Notes under the pieces: model-generated | What the model was told of the DNA's origin: nothing | The model's input: only the letters and a program-made list of their open reading frames with translations | Database searches by the model: none | From: Acidiferrobacter sp. | Lineage (GTDB): Bacteria; Pseudomonadota; Gammaproteobacteria; Arenicellales; UBA868 | Assembly: GCA_002694065.1 (NCBI GenBank) | Contig: NZKZ01000014.1 | Location: forward strand, 2,628 to 11,528 | Direction of reading: 5' to 3' | Length of the DNA: 8,901 bases | Shown: in pieces, positions 4,884-8,901 of the stretch | Position numbering within the stretch: position 1 is the first letter of the stretch | How the letters are laid out: each line of letters starts with the position of its first letter | Program-made: the position numbers and the translations under genes

Positions 4884-5588
4884 ATGACTGCACCAAGAAT
4901 CCTTGTCATCGGTTCGGATGAGAGTACTGGCGCCGCGGCCGGTGATGTGCTTCAGCGTGATTACTTCGACGTCCGAAGAATGCCTGGTTTTTTTAGCGAA
5001 CACGAACTTTCGTCTCAGCTCCAAGGTTCTGATCGTCCGGCACTTGTTGTCGAGGGTTCTGGTCAGTGGGCTCGGGTATTCCCGGCGCTAGATCGTGAGG
5101 GGGCCGATAGAGGATTGGTTGGTAGCGACGTTAGGGTCCCACTCCTGGTTGTATCAGCTGCAATTACCTCAAGGGAAAAGGCGAGAGCTCTCGACGCGGG
5201 GGTCGAGGATGTACTTTCCCGACCATATGGAGAGGAAGAATTGGTTTCGCGTGTCAAAGCAATTCTACGGCGGGTTCGTCCGCATCGTGGAGTGGAGATT
5301 ATTAGTTACAAAAACATTTCCCTCGATCCAAGGCGTCATCTGGCGTTTGTAAACAAAAAACCTTTAAGACTGGTGCTGACAGAATTCCGACTCCTGCAGT
5401 TCTTCATGACGCATCCTGATTTTGTATATGGTCGGCAACATATTCTTGATATGGTATGGGGTCGAGATCGCTATCTTGATGAGCGCACAGTAAACACATA
5501 TGTTCGGAGGTTAAGGAATAAACTGGAAGCCATGTCAGCTGATGTTGAGTTTGTTGCCGTTCGGGGAGTCGGATATATGTTCCTGTAA
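4884..5588 (+). CDS. Atypical PhoB/OmpR-family response regulator with degenerate receiver
   Basis: A 234-residue, two-domain protein. Residues 4-130 have the receiver layout (RILVIGSDES, then PALVVEG, PLLVVSA, GVEDVLSRPY), but the phosphorylation site is broken. The acidic pair after strand 1 reads Gly10-Ser11, the phospho-acceptor Asp is replaced by Gly58 (next to Glu57), and the invariant Lys is Arg113; Ser91 keeps the Thr/Ser switch position. Residues about 137-234 are a winged-helix domain very like PhoB: LTEFRLLQFFMTHP, VYGRQHIL, the recognition helix region ERTVNTYVRRLRNKLE, and VRGVGYMFL. It is therefore probably a DNA-binding regulator working without aspartate phosphorylation, as known for ChxR and HP1043. 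No histidine kinase is nearby. A weak GAGAG lies 7 bases before the ATG. Its targets are unknown; the divergent porins and its own promoter are candidates. Confidence 0.88.
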   Translation: MTAPRILVIGSDESTGAAAGDVLQRDYFDVRRMPGFFSEHELSSQLQGSDRPALVVEGSGQWARVFPALDREGADRGLVGSDVRVPLLVVSAAITSREKARALDAGVEDVLSRPYGEEELVSRVKAILRRVRPHRGVEIISYKNISLDPRRHLAFVNKKPLRLVLTEFRLLQFFMTHPDFVYGRQHILDMVWGRDRYLDERTVNTYVRRLRNKLEAMSADVEFVAVRGVGYMFL

Positions 5589-5682
5589 GTTTGCACCTAC
5601 TGAGAAAACTGCATTCTGATAAACTTCTGGTTCAGCAGTATGTGGGAGATACAGACCCACTAGCTTATTAAAAACCTCTTAG

Positions 5683-5705
5683 ACAAGGCCTTGTTATTGT
5701 TTTTT
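5683..5705 (+). terminator. Weak terminator after the regulator gene
   Basis: The palindrome ACAAGGCCTTGT (5683-5694) forms a short stem with loop GGCC and is followed 5 bases later by a T6 run (5700-5705). A second small hairpin, GTGGG/CCCAC (5642-5660), precedes it. Stem strength is low. The rest of the 171-base gap to the lipoprotein gene shows no other clear signal. Confidence 0.3.
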
Positions 5706-5759
5706 AGTGTTGGGATGACAGAGATCTTAAGTGTAGTGGCTGGCAGAAGCAGGCTTGGT

Positions 5760-6119
5760 ATGGACAAGATTTACAAAATCCTCGCAATAGCCACGGTTGT
5801 CGGACTGTTTGTTGGCTGCAGTTCCATCACGAATCTCAATCGGACAGCCGATTCCGAGGTTGAAGGGCAGGGAGTCGAGAACGATCCGAATACACTCGCT
5901 ACCGATGATTCACCGTATGCCCGCTCGCCACGTCGGCAGATCGGTTACGGATTTAGCATCGATATTTTCGGTGGGGACAAAAAAGACGGCGATGATCCGT
6001 CTCAACTTTCGATTGATGATCCGGAATATGCCGAGTACCTTGAGTGGAAGCGCTGGCAGGAATTCAAGGCTTACCAGGAGTGGAAAGCGCAACAGGCGGG
6101 AGCAGAAACCGCGTCCTGA
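5760..6119 (+). CDS. Small unrecognised lipoprotein with aromatic period-3 helix
   Basis: A 119-residue protein not recognised as a named family. It has a lipoprotein signal, MDKIYK plus a hydrophobic core ending LFVGC, so Cys20 would be lipidated; Ser21 at +2 favours the outer membrane. The rest is acidic and Asp-rich with low complexity and no membrane segment. Near the C-terminus, residues 90-108 carry an aromatic residue at every third position: Tyr90, Tyr93, Trp96, Trp99, Phe102, Tyr105, Trp108. The neighbouring convergent BamC has a similar ladder after its lipidated N-terminus. The frame is open from 5691, but the ATG at 5760 places the signal peptide correctly, with AGG 6 bases before it. 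Its function is unknown; an envelope-associated role near the BAM complex is only a guess from location and the shared motif. Confidence 0.75.
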   Translation: MDKIYKILAIATVVGLFVGCSSITNLNRTADSEVEGQGVENDPNTLATDDSPYARSPRRQIGYGFSIDIFGGDKKDGDDPSQLSIDDPEYAEYLEWKRWQEFKAYQEWKAQQAGAETAS

Positions 6120-6174
6120 CCTTCTCCTGACCCTTTGATGCAGCCCGCTCTGCAAAGAATGCCGGCTTGCGGGA

Positions 6175-7311
6175 TCAGTCTTCTTCTTTCGCTTTTATGC
6201 TGGCTTCCAACAGCCTCAGCACCTGATTCCCAAGCTCTGTCTGCTGATCGTTTGCGTCAAGCACATTGACGTGGGTTTGAGAACCGGCTGGCGTCAGCAC
6301 CACAAAAATGTCCTCAGCCGGAGCGCTGACGTCATCTTTCCAGAAGGCGAGCGCCTGAAACCAAGACTTGTCAGCAATTTTGCTGGGATCGTCATAGCGC
6401 ACCACAAAGCGCAGTTGGGCCCGATCCCGCTGTTCAATTGAAAAGCCCATATCCTGAAGCTCAAGATCAAGGCGATTCCAGGAGGCACCGGCCGCGCTGG
6501 AGAGTACCAGGGTCAGGTACCCGCTCGAGGTCTCCTCAAGCGTGACCGACGATTCTGCCGCTGGTGCGTTAGCGACGGGGGTATCACTGGCAAAGGTCAG
6601 CAATTGAATGCCGATCAATTCGGCGAACGAATTGGCGAGTTCAGTATTGACGCTTTGCGCGGCTTCATCGCGGATCGAAACCGCCGGTCCGTTGCGGGTG
6701 AGCTCCAGGCTGACGAGGTAGATAATGGGGTCACTCAGCCACGGGATCCAGTCGGTCCAGGTGCCCGATTCCTCGGGCGCTTCAGTGCCATAGTGGACAC
6801 GGAAGGTGCCTTCATCCTGACGCCGGGCCAGTACATGAACCCCCATATTGGCGAGCGCGGTGTCGAGGCGCTGCCAGCAATTTTCAAGGGTGTCGTCAAT
6901 CAGCACAATCATCTGGCCTTCGCGGGTGGTCAGGGTCAGCACGCCTTTTTCCTTAAGTGATTGTCCAATCGCCTCATCCCGCGCCTGGCGAAATGCCGCA
7001 AGGCTGAGATCCAGATCAGCAGAGTGCCGGTCTCGCCACTTCAGAAAATCCTGAAAGTCAGCCATCTTCTGAAACTCCTGAAACTGGCTGTATTGATCCA
7101 GCTCGGCCTGTGTGGCGTTACGCGCGGCAGCCGAGAACTGTTCTGTGTTCGTGTTCTCTTTGGGCGCGGTGAGATCAGGAGGGATTTCTAACTGGGTCGT
7201 TCGGTCCCAGTCGGGTGCAATAGGTTCAATTTCATCTGTGGAACTGCAGCCATGCAGCGCGACAAGCGCGCCGACGGTAAAAAGAGATAAGGCCTGACGA
7301 CGAAAACGCAT
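6175..7311 (-). CDS. bamC: Outer-membrane assembly lipoprotein BamC (NlpB)
   Basis: A 378-residue lipoprotein, longer than the roughly 344 residues of E. coli BamC. The signal peptide ends LHGC with lipidated Cys22, followed by Ser-Ser. The next segment, about 23-55, contains PDWDRTTQLEIPPDLTAP, the extended IPPDL-type region that binds BamD in this family. Two helix-grip domains follow at about 115-235 and 260-375, each starting with a W-x-R-L helix (ENCWQRLDTALANMG and ASWNRLDLELQDMG). BamC is an accessory subunit of the BAM complex that inserts outer-membrane beta-barrels such as the two porins here. An insert at about 74-96 has aromatic or large residues every third position. No good Shine-Dalgarno precedes ATG 7311; AGGA is 20 bases away. 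In many gammaproteobacteria bamC follows dapA, but here mobA is divergent. Convergent with the small lipoprotein, with 55 bases between. Confidence 0.88.
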   Translation of the reverse strand: MRFRRQALSLFTVGALVALHGCSSTDEIEPIAPDWDRTTQLEIPPDLTAPKENTNTEQFSAAARNATQAELDQYSQFQEFQKMADFQDFLKWRDRHSADLDLSLAAFRQARDEAIGQSLKEKGVLTLTTREGQMIVLIDDTLENCWQRLDTALANMGVHVLARRQDEGTFRVHYGTEAPEESGTWTDWIPWLSDPIIYLVSLELTRNGPAVSIRDEAAQSVNTELANSFAELIGIQLLTFASDTPVANAPAAESSVTLEETSSGYLTLVLSSAAGASWNRLDLELQDMGFSIEQRDRAQLRFVVRYDDPSKIADKSWFQALAFWKDDVSAPAEDIFVVLTPAGSQTHVNVLDANDQQTELGNQVLRLLEASIKAKEED

Positions 7312-7341
7312 AATAAGAAATTGAACCGGATTCCTGTGGGA

Positions 7342-7357
7342 GCCCTGATGTCAGGGC
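7342..7357. promoter_or_regulatory. Perfect inverted repeat between bamC and mobA
   Basis: GCCCTGA-TG-TCAGGGC has 7-bp arms with 2 bases between them. It can be an operator in the divergent promoter region or a 6-bp hairpin with an AUGU loop. It lies 30 bases from the bamC start and upstream of the mobA -10 candidate. Confidence 0.4.
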
Positions 7358-7374
7358 GTCTTTACAGGCCTGAT

Positions 7375-7380
7375 TATAAT
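7375..7380 (+). promoter_or_regulatory. Consensus -10 element upstream of mobA
   Basis: A perfect TATAAT lies inside the palindrome ATTATAAT, so both strands carry TATAAT (plus 7375-7380, minus 7373-7378). It could serve mobA and bamC divergently. No convincing -35 is present at 16-18 bases on either strand. Confidence 0.4.
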
Positions 7381-7397
7381 GGGATTGTTCCATTGAA

Positions 7398-7411
7398 GGC
7401 GCTTGAGCGCC
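7398..7411 (+). other. Palindrome/hairpin in the mobA leader
   Basis: GGCGCT-TG-AGCGCC is a perfect palindrome that as RNA forms GGCGC/GCGCC around a UUGA tetraloop. It lies 26 bases before the mobA ATG and could influence translation. No match to the long molybdenum-cofactor riboswitch fold is apparent, as the leader is too short. Confidence 0.35.
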
Positions 7412-7437
7412 AGGCAGAAAGCCATTTGAAAAAGAGC

Positions 7438-8034
7438 ATGTCTATCGTCACTGGGTTGCTGCTTGCCGGAGGTCAGGCCCGGCGAATGGGAGGCGCAGAC
7501 AAGGGACTGCTGACGCTCGGTGGTCGGCCGCTGGCTGCCTGGGGCCTGACGCGACTTCAGAATCAGGTCGGTGAGGTCCTGATCAGCGCCAACCGTAACC
7601 ACGCCGACTATGAAAAGCTGGGTGTTCGGGTCATCAGAGACAGCGTCGGTGGTTATGCGGGGCCTTTGGCGGGCCTCTTTGCAGGATTGCAGGAAGCATC
7701 CAGCGATTGGCTCTTGAGTGCGCCCTGCGATTCTCCTTTGCTCGCAGACGACTATGCCGAAAGGATGCAGGAAGCCGCTAATTCCGGCCAATGGGATGCG
7801 GTCGTGGCGCACGATGGAAGGCGTTTGCAGCCCGTGTTTTTGCTGGTGAGTCGTCGATTACAGCAGAGTCTTGGTGATTTTTTGGCCAGAGGGGAGCGAA
7901 AAATAGACCTGTGGCTCGAGGAGGTTTCGCACCAGAGCGTGGATTTTTCCGATCACCCGGATATGTTTCTTAACGTCAATACGCCCGAAGAACTTGAAGA
8001 GATGGAGGCGCGTGTCATGGGCAACAGCCGATAA
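7438..8034 (+). CDS. mobA: Molybdenum cofactor guanylyltransferase MobA
   Basis: A 198-residue protein, close to the 194 of E. coli MobA. It transfers GMP from GTP to Mo-molybdopterin, making the guanine dinucleotide cofactor used by DMSO-reductase-family enzymes, in the cytoplasm. The nucleotide-binding signature is at residues about 7-24: LLLAGGQARRMGG followed by ADKGL with the conserved Lys22. Further family marks are a PLAGL segment, the metal-binding PCDSP, VDFSDH near residue 180, and the C-terminal FLNVNTPEEL. The ATG at 7438 puts the signature at the normal distance from the N-terminus. The frame is open back to 7321, and an in-frame TTG at 7426 is an alternative; no strong ribosome site is seen for either. 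It is divergent from bamC and 78 bases upstream of the cyclic-nucleotide-binding gene. No molybdoenzyme gene is in the window. Confidence 0.93.
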   Translation: MSIVTGLLLAGGQARRMGGADKGLLTLGGRPLAAWGLTRLQNQVGEVLISANRNHADYEKLGVRVIRDSVGGYAGPLAGLFAGLQEASSDWLLSAPCDSPLLADDYAERMQEAANSGQWDAVVAHDGRRLQPVFLLVSRRLQQSLGDFLARGERKIDLWLEEVSHQSVDFSDHPDMFLNVNTPEELEEMEARVMGNSR

Positions 8035-8049
8035 AAGCAAACACGGATT

Positions 8050-8078
8050 TTGCGGTCTTCGCGTCATTGCGGTTAAAT
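8050..8078 (+). promoter_or_regulatory. Weak candidate promoter for the cNMP-binding gene
   Basis: TTGCGG (8050-8055) and TTAAAT (8073-8078) are spaced by 17 bases, each matching the sigma-70 hexamers at 4 of 6. It would give a leader of about 28 bases. It lies in the 78-base gap after mobA, which has no other visible signal. Confidence 0.25.
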
Positions 8079-8112
8079 TGGCCTCTGCGCCCAAAACCGG
8101 CCTCTAACGCCC

Positions 8113-8589
8113 ATGAATATCATTACCGATGCCGAGCAACTTCGAAAGATTGCGTTATTCGCGCAATTGGATGCCGGCAGACTCAAGCGACTGGCGTTTG
8201 CGAGTGAAGAGTCAAGTTTCGATGACGGCGATATCATCTTTACTATCCACTCGGGCTCGGACAGCGTTTACGTGATCATGTCCGGCGAGGTGGGAATCTT
8301 TATCAACGAGGATGCAAGCGGGGATCCCGTGGCGGTGCTGTCGACCAGTGATGTGGTGGGTGAGATGGGCGTTATTGCCAATCAGCCCCGTTCGGCAACG
8401 TTACGGGCTCAGGGAGAAGTGCGTTGCCTGCGTATTCTTGCGGACGACTTCATGGATCTGATGCGTGACAATCCGGAGGTTTCTTTAAGCGTGCTTCGCC
8501 AGATAGTCGATCGCCTGACCCGCACTACCCAGGCGCTTGAGGCGCTCAAGCGCGAGCAGGCTAACGCCTCTTCGCCGCAGGCTTCCTGA
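8113..8589 (+). CDS. Stand-alone cyclic nucleotide-binding domain protein
   Basis: A 158-residue protein that is essentially one CAP_ED/cNMP-binding domain (residues about 15-130). It shows the beta-roll glycines (DDGDIIF, VYVIMSGEVGIFI) and a phosphate-binding cassette, GEMGVIANQPRSATLRA, with Glu84, Arg93 and Ser94 in place to contact the ribose and phosphate. A binding-competent site for cAMP or cGMP is therefore likely. There is no helix-turn-helix or catalytic domain; a C-terminal helix (about 125-147) may dimerise or transmit the signal. Similar single-domain proteins act as sensors for partner proteins, but the partner is not known. ATG 8113 is preceded by no clear Shine-Dalgarno. The next gene starts 5 bases after the stop, so the two are probably translationally coupled. 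Confidence 0.85.
   Translation: MNIITDAEQLRKIALFAQLDAGRLKRLAFASEESSFDDGDIIFTIHSGSDSVYVIMSGEVGIFINEDASGDPVAVLSTSDVVGEMGVIANQPRSATLRAQGEVRCLRILADDFMDLMRDNPEVSLSVLRQIVDRLTRTTQALEALKREQANASSPQAS
8533..8553. repeat. Inverted repeat inside the cNMP-binding gene
   Basis: GCGCTTGAG (8533-8541) and CTCAAGCGC (8545-8553) form a perfect 9-bp stem with a GCG spacer, in codons for the C-terminal helix. It may be a chance result of repeated ALEAL/LK codons, or an mRNA hairpin close to the coupled downstream start. Confidence 0.5.
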
Positions 8590-8594
8590 AAACA

Positions 8595-8901
8595 GTGAAT
8601 CAAGACAGGTTTGATGCATTGTGGCGCCGCGCGGGTGGGGGCGGTGAAGCCAGTCAGGTGTTCGAGGCCCTAAAGGGGCATTACGGCGACGCGTCTCGTT
8701 ACTACCACGATTGCGGACACGTGGCAGTTTGTCTTGCTGCGTACGATGAAGCGATTACGGCTCTGGGAGCTGATGACGGCGTGGAGATGACCCTGTGGTT
8801 TCATGATGTCATCTTTACTCCCGGTGCGCGAGATAACGAAGCACTTAGTGCGAAGTGGTTTGCCACCGAGGCGTCGGGGTTTCTCCCGGAAGTGTTCATT
8901 T
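8595..8901 (+). CDS. HD-domain metal-dependent phosphohydrolase, N-terminal part
   Basis: The first 102 residues of a protein cut by the right window edge. Recognisable motifs are YYHDCGHV (residues 36-43, metal-ligand His), LWFHDVIF with the His70-Asp71 pair that names the HD superfamily, and ARDNEALSA (78-86). This order (Y-H-x-x-x-H-V, then W-F-H-D-x-x-[FY], then D-N-E-x-x-S-A) is that of the predicted HD phosphohydrolase group COG4339. Substrate is not established for the group. GTG 8595 is the best start: it gives the expected short N-terminal helix, and no ATG occurs in frame before the motifs. It begins 5 bases after the stop of the cyclic-nucleotide-binding gene, indicating one operon. 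The shared operon hints at nucleotide signalling or turnover, which is inference. Confidence 0.82.
   Translation, partial: MNQDRFDALWRRAGGGGEASQVFEALKGHYGDASRYYHDCGHVAVCLAAYDEAITALGADDGVEMTLWFHDVIFTPGARDNEALSAKWFATEASGFLPEVFI

Noticed and set aside
5691..5759. Longer N-terminus for the small lipoprotein
   Set aside because: Starting at 5691 would bury the lipoprotein signal 23 residues inside the protein; the ATG at 5760 puts the lipobox at its usual distance.
6144..6173. CCCGC/GCGGG hairpin between the lipoprotein and bamC as a terminator
   Set aside because: Only 5 bp around a 20-base loop and no T-run on either side; too weak to call.
7321..7437. Longer N-terminus for MobA
   Set aside because: The extra 39 residues have no counterpart in MobA and overlap the TATAAT element and both palindromes.
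7387..7437. Molybdenum-cofactor riboswitch upstream of mobA
   Set aside because: The probable leader is only about 50 bases with one simple hairpin, far too short for that fold.
1..8901. CRISPR arrays, tRNA or rRNA genes, insertion sequences, integrases
   Set aside because: No regularly spaced repeats, cloverleaf, rRNA segments, transposase-like proteins or terminal inverted repeats with target duplications were seen.

Overview
The window looks like chromosomal DNA of a Gram-negative gammaproteobacterium, probably a free-living marine type. The evidence is a BamC/NlpB outer-membrane assembly lipoprotein (essentially gammaproteobacterial), two beta-barrel porins, a large TPR-sulfotransferase of the kind common in marine proteobacteria, and ordinary housekeeping genes such as mobA. 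No transposase, integrase, phage gene, tRNA, rRNA or CRISPR array is visible. Species cannot be named from the sequence alone.

Layout. (1) Bases 2-298 (+) are the 3' end of a nitrilase-superfamily amidohydrolase, followed by a 622-residue TPR-sulfotransferase (369-2237, +). (2) Bases 2287-4336 hold two tandem minus-strand porins about 74% identical over the mature protein. They are duplicated together with their leaders and 3' ends: each has a palindrome centred on TTGTACAA before the ribosome-binding site, a structured stem-loop after the stop codon and a strong GC hairpin terminator. (3) Bases 4279-4883 form a 605-base non-coding region. It holds an operator-like palindrome, a hairpin, a good Fur-box match overlapping a putative promoter, and a well-formed plus-strand intrinsic terminator with no gene to terminate. 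Together these suggest an undescribed iron-regulated small RNA of roughly 110 nt. (4) Bases 4884-5588 (+) encode a PhoB-like response regulator whose receiver domain has lost the phosphorylation residues. (5) A small unrecognised lipoprotein (5760-6119, +) converges on bamC (6175-7311, -). (6) mobA (7438-8034, +) diverges from bamC. A stand-alone cyclic-nucleotide-binding protein (8113-8589, +) and the start of an HD-domain phosphohydrolase (8595-end, +) follow.

How it fits together. Much of the window concerns the cell envelope: two outer-membrane pores, a barrel-assembly lipoprotein and a second lipoprotein. The non-coding block with the candidate sRNA lies between the porins and the atypical regulator, and its exposed UCCUCC loop could pair with Shine-Dalgarno sequences. 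Regulation of the porins by the sRNA and/or the regulator is a reasonable hypothesis, but it is inference. The best candidates for something undescribed are the Fur-box/sRNA locus, the orientation-flipped palindromes of the two porin units, the degenerate regulator, and an aromatic ladder of period three shared by the two convergent lipoproteins.
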